Positions 52,596-61,072 of a stretch of 64,000 nt of DNA are shown piece by piece (positions within the stretch are counted from its first letter, which is position 1; every line of letters starts with the position of its first letter). This DNA is from Shewanella khirikhana. GTDB taxonomy: Bacteria; Pseudomonadota; Gammaproteobacteria; Enterobacterales; Shewanellaceae. A program made the position numbers and the translations under genes. The DNA is taken from contig NZ_CP020373.1 in NCBI RefSeq assembly GCF_003957745.1, positions 1,364,001 through 1,428,000 on the forward strand, given 5' to 3'. The notes under the pieces are model-generated. The model was not told where the DNA came from. It was given only the letters and a program-made list of their open reading frames with translations, and ran no database searches.

Positions 52596-53211
52596 TTTTA
52601 ACTTCCAGTCGATCCCAGAGTAAACGAGTGTCCAATACCTTGGCGGCAAGCTGGGTCAGCAAGATAACCAGGGCAAATGCGGTGGCGGCGGGGGCGGGCT
52701 TGGCATCCAGCAATTGCCCCATATTCACCAGTGCCACCGTCAATGAAATCACAAAAAGGTCGAGCATGGACCAGCGTCCAATCCACTCAATAATATGAAA
52801 CCCTGCCATCAGTTTGCGTTTGGAAACCGGCAAGTCAAAGCTAATGGCGGTGAGATAGGTTGCCAGGCCGACAATCTTAAGCCAGGGCACCAGAATACTG
52901 GCGGTAAACACGATAATGGCGATGGGCAGCATGTCGGAGTGCACCAGATGCTTGATGCCACTGAAAATCGTATCGTGGGTTACCCGGCCTTGGTTCACCA
53001 GGGTGGTGATGGGGTAGACATTGGCCGGAATAAGCAAAATGGCGGCCGTGATCAGCAGCGCCCAACTTTTTTGTACGCTGGTGTAGTCCCTGGCGCTGTT
53101 GTCGGCGCCGCAGCGGCGGCACTTGGGGGCACGGATGGGGTTGGTTTCACGGCAAACCCGGCACTGACACAGGCCGATTTGCTTGCCGGTGGTCTCGTGG
53201 CCTACGCTCAT
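52582..53211 (-). CDS. letA: PqiA-domain protein, C-terminal half of a split LetA
   Basis: A 209-residue inner-membrane protein with an N-terminal zinc ribbon (LCQCRVCRETN and CRRCGAD) and four membrane helices typical of a single PqiA domain. E. coli LetA (YebS) is one protein of about 427 residues with two such domains; here the second is a separate gene. It starts at the ATG at 53211, with GGAG nine bases upstream, overlaps the preceding stop by ATGA, and its end overlaps the letB start. The pair of proteins should pair as the inner-membrane partner of LetB. Confidence 0.88.
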   Translation of the reverse strand: MSVGHETTGKQIGLCQCRVCRETNPIRAPKCRRCGADNSARDYTSVQKSWALLITAAILLIPANVYPITTLVNQGRVTHDTIFSGIKHLVHSDMLPIAIIVFTASILVPWLKIVGLATYLTAISFDLPVSKRKLMAGFHIIEWIGRWSMLDLFVISLTVALVNMGQLLDAKPAPAATAFALVILLTQLAAKVLDTRLLWDRLEVKNDKH

Positions 53212-53894
53212 TTTAAATGGCTCCACATGTGCTCAATGTTGTACTCCCGCTGTAAAAACAGAGTGACCAGAAACAGCATGGTAAAGCAGAAGGTGCCTAC
53301 GCCAAAGTAAATGTCAGAAAAATCAGATAATTGAAACGCCGAGACTAAGAAACTGATAACGTAGATTTCCAGCATGGTCAGCTGGCTGAAAAGCCCATGG
53401 CGCCGTAAAAGCCAGGCGTAGGCACGTTTTTGCCAGGGGCGTTGCAAGCCGGATTTCACCAGCAAAATTTGGCCTAAAATCGACAGCAGCAGCAACCCGG
53501 GACCAATCACGGCTGCGACCAGGACAGCGACACCAACCACCCAATAGCCTAAATCCATCACGGCCATCGCGCCTTCCATTACCGTGGCAGTTCGGACCGA
53601 GCCTAAAAAGTGCAGTTCGAGCACAGGGAACAAATTGGCGGGCACAAACAGGGCGAGGGCGGAAAGGCACAGGGCAAGCATGCCATTCACTGAACAGTAT
53701 GGCGTGTCGTACAGGGCCGTATGGCAACGGGGGCACAGGGCCCGCACCCCGCTTGGCAGGGCACGGCGCCGGACCGCCAGGTCGCAGGCGCGGCAGAGGA
53801 TCACCGAATTGTCGATATCGTCATGATGCATATAAGCGTGTAGCAGATCCGTTGGCTTACCGACGTGATGCCGCATTCTGCGCGGCTTTCCCAT
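53208..53894 (-). CDS. letA: PqiA-domain protein, N-terminal half of a split LetA
   Basis: A 228-residue inner-membrane protein with a zinc ribbon (LCRACD and LCPRCH) followed by four membrane helices of a PqiA domain (MLALCLSALALFVPANLFPVLE). It is the first gene of the three-gene letA1-letA2-letB operon. The start is uncertain: ATG at 53894, or 53876 (MRHHVGKPT) with GGGAAAG upstream, or one further in. It is divergent from yebG across a 113-bp spacer with a LexA box. Confidence 0.87.
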   Translation of the reverse strand: MGKPRRMRHHVGKPTDLLHAYMHHDDIDNSVILCRACDLAVRRRALPSGVRALCPRCHTALYDTPYCSVNGMLALCLSALALFVPANLFPVLELHFLGSVRTATVMEGAMAVMDLGYWVVGVAVLVAAVIGPGLLLLSILGQILLVKSGLQRPWQKRAYAWLLRRHGLFSQLTMLEIYVISFLVSAFQLSDFSDIYFGVGTFCFTMLFLVTLFLQREYNIEHMWSHLK

Positions 53895-53976
53895 CAAATT
53901 GAGAAATGTTCAGCGTACGAGTGTATCAGATCCCGTTAAATACTTGCATCTCCGGATAAAAACTGTGACACTTCAT

Positions 53977-53996
53977 TACTGTATAAATAAACAGTG
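53977..53996 (+). promoter_or_regulatory. LexA (SOS) box upstream of yebG
   Basis: TACTGTATAAATAAACAGTG has the CTGT-N8-ACAG core and most outer positions of the SOS box. It ends 11 bases before the yebG ATG, overlapping the ribosome-binding region. yebG is a known SOS gene in E. coli. Confidence 0.9.
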
Positions 53997-54007
53997 CGAG
54001 GGCTATC

Positions 54008-54292
54008 ATGGCGGTAATCACACAGTATGTGGTGGTCAGAGATGGGGTTGAAAAGATGACATTTACATCGAAAAAGGAGGCTGATGCCTACGACAAGATG
54101 CTGGATATCGCTGACAGCCTTATTCCTTTCATCAGTAATGCGGACTGCGGTCTGGATGAAGCGACTACCGAAAAACTGGCATTCTATTTTGCGACCAACA
54201 AAGATGATTTATCATCGCTGCTCAAGGGCGCTGCGCCGGTAAAGCCAGCAGTCCAACCCAAAAAAGCTGCTAAAAAGGCAGACGCAGAATAA
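54008..54292 (+). CDS. yebG: DNA damage-inducible protein YebG
   Basis: A 94-residue protein matching YebG: MAVITQYVVVRDGVEKMTFTSKKEADAYDKMLDIADSL at the N terminus (in part) with a Lys/Ala-rich tail. It is induced by DNA damage through LexA in E. coli; the SOS box here supports the same control. Its molecular role is not clear. GAGG precedes the ATG. It is 18 bp upstream of msrC and may be co-transcribed with it. Confidence 0.95.
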   Translation: MAVITQYVVVRDGVEKMTFTSKKEADAYDKMLDIADSLIPFISNADCGLDEATTEKLAFYFATNKDDLSSLLKGAAPVKPAVQPKKAAKKADAE

Positions 54293-54310
54293 CAAGTTGC
54301 AGGAAACAGC

Positions 54311-54772
54311 ATGAAACACGCGTTTTACGACACTTTAAACCGCCAGGCAGAGGCGTTGCTGGCAGGGGAAGACGACATGGTCGCTGCCATGGCCAACTTC
54401 TCGGCACTTTTAAATGAACATCTGGACAGTCTGAACTGGGTGGGCTTTTATGTGCGCCGGGAACAGGTTCTGGTGCTTGGCCCGTTCCAGGGCAAGGTTG
54501 CCTGCACCCGGATCCCCTGGGGTAAAGGCGTATGCGGCACCGCCGCAGCCACCGATACCACCCAGCGCATTGCCGATGTGCATCAGTTTGACGGCCACAT
54601 TGCCTGTGACTCGGCGTCCAACTCCGAAATCGTGGTACCTGTGCGCCGTAATGGCGAGGTGATTGCCGTGCTGGATATCGACAGTCCAAGCTTTAATCGC
54701 TTCGATGAAGCCGATCAAACAGGCCTGGAAGCGCTGGTTCGTACCTTCGAAAAGGCCTTGTTCGGTCAATAA
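54311..54772 (+). CDS. msrC: Free methionine-(R)-sulfoxide reductase
   Basis: A 153-residue cytoplasmic GAF-domain enzyme that reduces free L-methionine-(R)-sulfoxide. The family blocks are LNWVGFYVRREQVLVLGPFQGKVACTRIPWGKGVCGTAAA and CDSASNSEIVVPV; the three Cys residues (in VACTRI, GVCGTA and HIACDS) are those of the fRMsr active site. In E. coli the orthologue (yebR) lies next to letA. It lies 18 bp downstream of yebG. Confidence 0.94.
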   Translation: MKHAFYDTLNRQAEALLAGEDDMVAAMANFSALLNEHLDSLNWVGFYVRREQVLVLGPFQGKVACTRIPWGKGVCGTAAATDTTQRIADVHQFDGHIACDSASNSEIVVPVRRNGEVIAVLDIDSPSFNRFDEADQTGLEALVRTFEKALFGQ

Positions 54773-55021
54773 GTCGCCAGTTTTCGCTAAATGCCAGTCG
54801 CAATCGCCCAAGCGGTCACTATAATAGGCTGCTTGCGCGTGCGCCTGCGGCAGATACCCGGCGAATGATAAAAATTGTTAACAATGGTTATTAACGCTTT
54901 GGCATGCGCCCGGAAGATGCTAATTTGTGTGTTGGCCGATACGGCTGACAATCAAGAATAACCTATGTTCTGCAAGTGCTTGCAAGCAGGACAGACATAC
55001 CTAGTAACTGTGGAAGTAAAG

Positions 55022-55684
55022 ATGGAATCAACAGAAAAGTTGACCGACACCAACGCGATTCTCGCGTATTTATATGAAACCTTTCCTTTGTGCTTCGTGG
55101 CCGAGGGGGAAGCCAAGCCACTGAAGATCGGATTGTTTCAAGATTTGGCTGAAAGGTTGGCTGATGATTCTAAGGTCAGTAAGACTCAGCTGCGAGTGGC
55201 CCTGCGTCGCTACACCAGCAGCTGGCGTTACCTGAAGTGCATCAAGGCCGGTGCGGTTCGCGTCGATTTGGACGGCAACCCCTGTGGTGAGCTTGAGCAG
55301 GAACATATTGACCACGCACAGGCTACACTGAAAGAAAGTCAGGATAAGGCCAAAGCCAAGCGCGCCGAGCGCAGCAAGGCAGAAGGTGAGACCGCCGACA
55401 AGGCACCGCGCAAACCCAAGCGCAAGCCAGACGCTCAGCCACGTCGTGCTGCCAAGCCTGCTGCGAAAGACAAGCCAGGCCGCGGTGCACCCAAGGCGCA
55501 ACCAGTTGCTGTGAACCTGGTTCCAGCCAAGCTGGAAGAACTTAAAGTGTCACAACGTGTAAATGTAAAACTCGGCCAATCCCCAGTAGCCGGGTCTATC
55601 GTGGATATCAACAAAGGAGATGTTCACGTACAGCTGGATTCCGGCTTGACAGTTAAAGTCAGCGCCGATTATATACTGCTGTAA
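55022..55684 (+). CDS. proQ: RNA chaperone ProQ
   Basis: A 220-residue RNA-binding protein with an N-terminal ProQ/FinO domain (LYETFPLCFVAEGEAKPLKIGLFQDLAERL, VSKTQLRVALRRYTSSWRYLKCIKAGAVRVDLDG), a long basic Lys/Ala/Pro linker and a small C-terminal domain (VNVKLGQSPVAGSIVDINKGDVHVQL). It binds structured mRNAs and sRNAs. I start at the ATG at 55022 (MESTEKL), which has GGAAG at ideal spacing; the longer frame adds 19 atypical residues. It is 29 bp upstream of prc, as in E. coli. Confidence 0.95.
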   Translation: MESTEKLTDTNAILAYLYETFPLCFVAEGEAKPLKIGLFQDLAERLADDSKVSKTQLRVALRRYTSSWRYLKCIKAGAVRVDLDGNPCGELEQEHIDHAQATLKESQDKAKAKRAERSKAEGETADKAPRKPKRKPDAQPRRAAKPAAKDKPGRGAPKAQPVAVNLVPAKLEELKVSQRVNVKLGQSPVAGSIVDINKGDVHVQLDSGLTVKVSADYILL

Positions 55685-55713
55685 TTCATTGAAGTTTAAG
55701 GAGTAGCTTGTTG

Positions 55714-57756
55714 ATGCGAAAACTTTCTCTGGCGGTATCCGTTGCCGGGATCCTGATGGGGTCCTCTGCGTGGGCGTTAGCCCCTGCCATTCAAATCGAT
55801 GAGCTGCCTTCCTTGGTGCAGGAGCCACAACATAAAGTGGCCTCCAAGCGGGTAGCGGATCTCTTTACCCGCTCGCACTATCACAGATTCAGTCTGGATG
55901 ATGGCTTCTCTGAGCAAATTTTCGATCGCTTCTTAAAGCAACTCGACTATCGCCGCAATGTGCTGACCCAAGCCGATGTGGCTGATTTCGAGAAATATCG
56001 TCATCAGTTCGATGACATGCTGAAGTCTGGCGATCTGACGGCGGCCTACGCCATGTTCGATTTGGCGCAGAAACGTCGCTACGAAGGTTTTGCTTACGCT
56101 TTGTCTTTGCTCGACAAAGAGATGGACTTCAGCGTACCCGGCGATAAATACGCCTACGATCGCGAAGACGCGCCCTGGGCAAAAGATGAAGCCGAAGTGC
56201 ATGAGCTGTGGCGTCAGCGGGTTAAATATGATGCGCTGAACCTGAAACTCACCGGCAAAACCTGGCCCGAAATCGTTGAAGTACTGCAAAAGCGCTACAA
56301 CAACGCCATCAAACGCCTTGGTCAAACCCAGAGTGAAGACGTCTTTCAAAGCGTAATGAATGCGTTTTCCCGCAGCATCGAGCCGCACACCAGCTACCTG
56401 TCTCCACGCAACGCCGAGCGTTTTCAAATGGAAATGAACCTAAGCCTCGAAGGCATTGGTGCTGTGCTGCAGATGGACGATGACTATACCGTTATCAAAA
56501 GCATGGTGGCCGGTGGCCCGGCTGCCAGCAGCGAAAAACTGTCTCCTGAAGATCGCATCATTGGTGTAGGTCAGGAAGGCGGCGCCGTGGTGGACGTTAT
56601 CGGTTGGCGCCTTGATGATGTAGTCGACCTTATCAAAGGTCCCAAAGGCAGCAAGGTCACACTGCAAATTCTGCCCAAGAAGGGTGGCTCCAACGCCAAG
56701 CCGATGGAAGTGACTCTGGTGCGTGACAAGATCCGCCTGGAAGACCGCGCCGCGACCTCGAAAGTTGTTGAGCCAACCGAAGGCCAGTACGCCAATCGCA
56801 AAGTCGGCGTGATCCAAATCCCCGGTTTCTACATGAACCTGTCCCAGGACGTGGCCAAAGAGCTGCAAACCCTGAAAGAGGCCAAGGTAGAAGGGGTGAT
56901 AATCGACCTGCGTGGCAATGGCGGTGGCGCCCTGACCGAAGCTGTGTTGCTCACGGGTCTCTTTATCGACATGGGCCCTGTGGTGCAGGTTCGCGATGCC
57001 AATGGCAAAGTATCCCAGCACAGAGACAACGACGGCAAAGTGACCTACTCAGGTCCACTGACCGTGATGGTCGACCGCTACAGTGCATCAGCGTCTGAAA
57101 TTTTCGCCGCCGCATTGCAGGATTATCAGCGAGCGCTGATTGTTGGTGAATCCACTTTCGGTAAAGGCACTGTGCAGCAGCACAAGGGGCTGGCCCGCAT
57201 ATACGATCTGTATGAAAAGCCGGTTGGCCATGTGCAGTACACCATTCAGAAGTTCTACCGCATCAATGGCGGCAGTACTCAGCTTAAAGGTGTGACCCCG
57301 GATATTCCATTCCCAAGCGCGCTTGAGCCGGGTGAATATGGCGAGGCGGAAGAAGATAACGCACTGCCTTGGGATAAGGTGCCTGTCGCCCAGTACAACA
57401 CAGTTGCTGAAATTTCATCGCCTCTGGTGGCCGAGCTGGATGCAAGGCATCAGCAGCGCATCAAGAAAGATGTGGAATTCGGGTATATCTATCAGGATAT
57501 CGAAGAGTACAAGCAGCATCACAAAGAGAAGTCAGTTTCTTTGGTTGAAAGCGAGCGGGTTGCCGAGCGCGAAGCCGACGACAAGAAACAACTGGATCGC
57601 ACCAACGACCGCAGACTGCGTGCCGGTTTGGACAAGGTCGCCAGCCTCGATGATATCGATAAAGAGCTGGATGCACCGGATCCCTTCTTAGACGAAACAG
57701 CCTATATTACGCTGGATCTGGTCGACGCCGGTAAGCTGGCCAAAAACCAGCGCTGA
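55714..57756 (+). CDS. prc: Tail-specific periplasmic protease Prc (Tsp)
   Basis: A 680-residue periplasmic protease with a signal peptide, an N-terminal domain, a PDZ domain (LSLEGIGAVLQMDDDYTVIKSMVAGGPA) and a C-terminal S41 serine protease domain. The Ser/Lys dyad is in SASASEIF (about Ser 459) and TFGKGTVQQ (about Lys 484), with E. coli spacing. It degrades proteins with nonpolar C termini and processes FtsI in E. coli. AAGGAG lies ten bases before the ATG. It follows proQ and is closed by a terminator. Confidence 0.95.
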   Translation: MRKLSLAVSVAGILMGSSAWALAPAIQIDELPSLVQEPQHKVASKRVADLFTRSHYHRFSLDDGFSEQIFDRFLKQLDYRRNVLTQADVADFEKYRHQFDDMLKSGDLTAAYAMFDLAQKRRYEGFAYALSLLDKEMDFSVPGDKYAYDREDAPWAKDEAEVHELWRQRVKYDALNLKLTGKTWPEIVEVLQKRYNNAIKRLGQTQSEDVFQSVMNAFSRSIEPHTSYLSPRNAERFQMEMNLSLEGIGAVLQMDDDYTVIKSMVAGGPAASSEKLSPEDRIIGVGQEGGAVVDVIGWRLDDVVDLIKGPKGSKVTLQILPKKGGSNAKPMEVTLVRDKIRLEDRAATSKVVEPTEGQYANRKVGVIQIPGFYMNLSQDVAKELQTLKEAKVEGVIIDLRGNGGGALTEAVLLTGLFIDMGPVVQVRDANGKVSQHRDNDGKVTYSGPLTVMVDRYSASASEIFAAALQDYQRALIVGESTFGKGTVQQHKGLARIYDLYEKPVGHVQYTIQKFYRINGGSTQLKGVTPDIPFPSALEPGEYGEAEEDNALPWDKVPVAQYNTVAEISSPLVAELDARHQQRIKKDVEFGYIYQDIEEYKQHHKEKSVSLVESERVAEREADDKKQLDRTNDRRLRAGLDKVASLDDIDKELDAPDPFLDETAYITLDLVDAGKLAKNQR

Positions 57757-57773
57757 GCGGCAAATATCCAATA

Positions 57774-57799
57774 AAAACGCGCTTCGGCGCGTTTTTTTT
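57774..57799 (+). terminator. Terminator after prc
   Basis: AAAACGCGC and GCGCGTTTT pair around a TTCG tetraloop, followed by a run of T residues, 17 bases past the stop codon. Confidence 0.92.
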
Positions 57800-57924
57800 A
57801 ACAACGACTTGGCGCCATTTCCCTCTGGATTGAGATGGCCATTGCAACCGCTAATTGACGACTTGCAGCGCCCAGCTTTGGGCTAAGCCCGGAATGCAGT
57901 GGCCAAATAACACAGGAATTTTTT

Positions 57925-60483
57925 ATGTCAGAACTTCAGGCAAAGCATTTAAAAGACTACCTTGCTCCGGCATTCACTATTGACGAGTTGCAGCTGAATG
58001 TTTCCCTTGCGCCTTCCACTACCCGTGTCGTTGCCACCAGTCAGGTCAGACGTTGCCGGGAAGGGGAGCCGCTGCTGCTCGATGGCGAAGGCTTTAAGCT
58101 GGTATCGGTGAAAGTAAACGGCCAGGATGCACAGTTTGATGTGCTGCCAGGCCAGCTTAAGCTCGATTCGGTGCCCGATAGCTTTACGTTGGAAATTGAA
58201 ACCCAGCTCGATCCGGTTGGCAACACCAGCCTTGAAGGTCTGTACATGTCCGACGGCGCTTACTGTACCCAGTGTGAGGCCGAAGGCTTTCGCCGTATTA
58301 CCTATTTCCTCGACCGCCCGGACGTGCTCGCCAAATATCGGGTGCGTATCGATGCCCCCAAGGCCGGTTTTCCCTACCTGTTGAGTAACGGGAATAAGGT
58401 CGAAGCCGGGGAGCTGGATGGCGACCGCCATTATGTGGTCTGGGAAGACCCCTTCCCGAAACCAAGTTACCTGTTTGCCCTGGTGGCCGGTGATTTTGAC
58501 TTGCTGCAGGACAGCTTTGTGACCCAGAGTGGCCGCAATGTGGCGCTGGAAGTCTTTGTTGATAAAGGTAACCTGCACAAGGCGCATCATGCGATGGCCA
58601 GCCTTAAAAAATCCATGGCGTGGGATGAAAGCCGTTTTGGGCTGGAGTACGACCTCGACATCTACATGATAGTTGCAGTCGACTTCTTCAATATGGGCGC
58701 CATGGAAAACAAGGGCCTGAACATCTTTAACACCAAGTACGTACTCGCCGATACCGAAAGCGCCACTGACGATGATTTCCACGGCATTGAATCTGTAGTG
58801 GGTCACGAATACTTCCACAACTGGACCGGTAACCGCGTGACCTGTCGCGACTGGTTCCAGCTGAGCCTTAAAGAAGGGCTGACCGTGTTTCGCGATCAGG
58901 AATTCAGCTCCGACGTGGGCTCCCGTGCGGTGAATCGTATTCAGGCAATTAAGGTCATCAAAAATCAGCAGTTTGCAGAAGATTCAGGCCCAATGGCCCA
59001 TCCAATTCGTCCGCAAAGCGTGATTGAGATGAATAACTTCTACACGGTAACCGTGTACAACAAGGGTGCCGAAGTTATTCGCATGATGCACACCCTGCTG
59101 GGTGAAGCCGGTTTCCAGGCGGGGATGAAGCGCTATTTCGAGCGCCACGATGGTCAGGCGGTGACCTGCGACGACTTTGTTGCGGCTATGGAAGACGCCA
59201 GTGGTGTGGATTTAAGCCAGTTCCGTTTGTGGTATAACCAGGCCGGCACCCCCACACTCAAGGTCTCTGACAGCTTTGATGCCGCGAGCGGTGAATATCG
59301 TCTGGTGGTTTTGCAGCAATTGCCGCCACAGGCGGGAGACGATGCCAAGCCGATGCATATTCCCTTTGATGTGGAGCTGCTTGGCGACGACGGCACGTCG
59401 ATTGTCAACAAGGTGCTTGATGTTAAAGCGGCCCACAACGAGTTTGTGTTTGAGGGCTTAAGCGCCAGGCCTGTGCCGTCGTTGCTGCAAAATTTCTCGG
59501 CGCCGGTGAAGCTTGAGTATGACTTTACTACCGCGCAGCTTATCAGCCTGATGCGCTACGCAAGCGCTGAAGTTGCCCGCTGGGAAGCCTCGGTAAGCCT
59601 TATCAGCCGTGCTATTTGGGACAACGTGAATGCGCTCCTTGATGGCGGTGATATGGCGCTCGATACCCGGGTGGCCGATGCCTTCCGCGCTGTGCTGCTC
59701 GATGCTGAGCTTGATACCGAACTTGCCGCAGAAATTCTCAATATCCCGTCAATCAATGCCTTGATTGAGCAGGTGAACAGCGTGAATTTCGATGCGCTGG
59801 TTGCCGCCCGTACCTTTGTGCTGGAAGAGTTGTCGGCCAATCTTGAAGATGAGCTGCTGGTGCGTTATCGCGAGCTTCAAAAGCTTGATTCAGCCCCGGC
59901 TCGCGCCCTTAAAAATGCCTGCCTTGCGCTGCTTGCCCGCGGCGGTTTGTGTCCGGAAGAAATGGTCGAGTCTCAGTTCAATGACAGCAATAACATGACA
60001 GACTCGCTGGCTGCCCTCGGCGCCGCTATGGCTGGGGAACTCGATTGCCTCGACAGTTTGCTTGCACGCTTCGAACAGCGCTGGGTAGATACGCCACTGG
60101 TAATGGACAAGTGGTTTATGCTGCAGGCCAGCCGTCAGGACGATGCCGTTCTTGGCCGCATCGATGCTCTGGTGAATCATAAGGCGTTCAGCCTGAATAA
60201 TCCCAACCGGGTGCGCTCTTTGATTGGCTGTTTTGCTGCCAACAATCCGGTGCAGTTTCACCGTGAAGATGGCGAGGGATATTTGCTGTTGACCCGTTAC
60301 CTCAAGCAGCTCAATGGGGTGAATCCTCAGGTGGCCGCGCGGATCATCACACCGCTTATTCAGTTTGGAAAGTTCGATGAAGGCCGTAAGCAAAAGATGA
60401 AGGCCTGTTTGAACGAATTGTTGGCAATGCCTGAGTTGTCACGGGACTTGTTTGAAAAAGTGTCCCGCGCGCTGGCACATTAA
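57925..60483 (+). CDS. pepN: Aminopeptidase N (M1 family)
   Basis: An 852-residue cytoplasmic zinc aminopeptidase, close to the 870 residues of E. coli PepN. The substrate loop GAMEN is near residue 258, and the zinc site HEYFHNWTGNR near 294 is followed by the Glu ligand in LKEGLTVF (about 316). The C-terminal alpha-helical arch is present. It removes N-terminal residues from peptides. The gene stands alone; a hairpin follows. Confidence 0.96.
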   Translation: MSELQAKHLKDYLAPAFTIDELQLNVSLAPSTTRVVATSQVRRCREGEPLLLDGEGFKLVSVKVNGQDAQFDVLPGQLKLDSVPDSFTLEIETQLDPVGNTSLEGLYMSDGAYCTQCEAEGFRRITYFLDRPDVLAKYRVRIDAPKAGFPYLLSNGNKVEAGELDGDRHYVVWEDPFPKPSYLFALVAGDFDLLQDSFVTQSGRNVALEVFVDKGNLHKAHHAMASLKKSMAWDESRFGLEYDLDIYMIVAVDFFNMGAMENKGLNIFNTKYVLADTESATDDDFHGIESVVGHEYFHNWTGNRVTCRDWFQLSLKEGLTVFRDQEFSSDVGSRAVNRIQAIKVIKNQQFAEDSGPMAHPIRPQSVIEMNNFYTVTVYNKGAEVIRMMHTLLGEAGFQAGMKRYFERHDGQAVTCDDFVAAMEDASGVDLSQFRLWYNQAGTPTLKVSDSFDAASGEYRLVVLQQLPPQAGDDAKPMHIPFDVELLGDDGTSIVNKVLDVKAAHNEFVFEGLSARPVPSLLQNFSAPVKLEYDFTTAQLISLMRYASAEVARWEASVSLISRAIWDNVNALLDGGDMALDTRVADAFRAVLLDAELDTELAAEILNIPSINALIEQVNSVNFDALVAARTFVLEELSANLEDELLVRYRELQKLDSAPARALKNACLALLARGGLCPEEMVESQFNDSNNMTDSLAALGAAMAGELDCLDSLLARFEQRWVDTPLVMDKWFMLQASRQDDAVLGRIDALVNHKAFSLNNPNRVRSLIGCFAANNPVQFHREDGEGYLLLTRYLKQLNGVNPQVAARIITPLIQFGKFDEGRKQKMKACLNELLAMPELSRDLFEKVSRALAH

Positions 60484-60491
60484 TACCGTTC

Positions 60492-60522
60492 GCCGGACGG
60501 TAACTTTGCTGTCCGGCTTTTT
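60492..60522 (+). terminator. Hairpin terminator after pepN
   Basis: GCCGGAC and GTCCGGC form a seven-bp stem with a 12-base loop, followed by TTTTT. It lies directly upstream of the small DUF2835 gene, so it may be only partly effective if the two are co-transcribed. Confidence 0.75.
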
Positions 60523-60543
60523 GTGGTTTTGGAGTTCAGGTCG

Positions 60544-60762
60544 TTGGAACTTTTCTTTAAACTTCGCGTTAGCTATGATGATTTTCTGCCCTACTATCAA
60601 GGGGCTGCAACCATGGTCGAGGTCAGGGATCTTCAGGGCAGGGTGCTTTGGATCAATGGTCGGCACTTCAGGCCATTTGTTACAAGGGAAGGGGTTAACG
60701 GACTCTTTCGGCTCGAGTTGGATAAAAGCGGTAATTTTGTATCGCTGAATAAATTAGAGTAA
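60544..60762 (+). CDS. DUF2835 family protein
   Basis: A 72-residue protein with the DUF2835 pattern: ELFFKLRVSYDDFLPYYQGAATMVEVRD and HFRPFVTREGVNGLFRLELDKSG. I place the start at the TTG at 60544, with GGAG nine bases upstream; a GTG at 60523 is in frame but lies on the terminator tail. The protein is small, beta-rich and of unknown function. It lies 60 bp after pepN. Confidence 0.85.
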   Translation: MELFFKLRVSYDDFLPYYQGAATMVEVRDLQGRVLWINGRHFRPFVTREGVNGLFRLELDKSGNFVSLNKLE

Positions 60763-61072
60763 TAACTTTAAACGTTTGATTGATTTGATTTGGCTTATTT
60801 ACCGATTTTGCAAATTTATAAGCTATTGAAAAAAGCTGACTAATCCTACCAGTTGTCGTTGAATTCGCCGACACGCAAAATAAATTCAAATTTCACCCCT
60901 GCGCTCAAGGTCGAAATGACTGCTAAGTGCTCAATTCTTTGGAAAATTTTCTCCGCTCTCGCCTTGCCGTGGCGATGTAATTGCTGTAACAATGGTGTTA
61001 CCTGTAGGCTAACCAAGTGTTGGTTGCAATACCTATAAAAAAGAATCCAGCAGGTTACGGAGAGAAGCTAAC
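60763..61072. other. Gene-free spacer of 310 bp upstream of the DUF1302 gene
   Basis: An AT-rich region at 60770-60840 probably holds the promoter for the outer-membrane protein gene. I see no clear operator, terminator or small gene. Confidence 0.5.

Noticed and set aside
57949..58818. 289-residue minus-strand frame opposite pepN
   Set aside because: Antisense shadow of a conserved gene, with His- and Gln-rich sequence typical of such frames.
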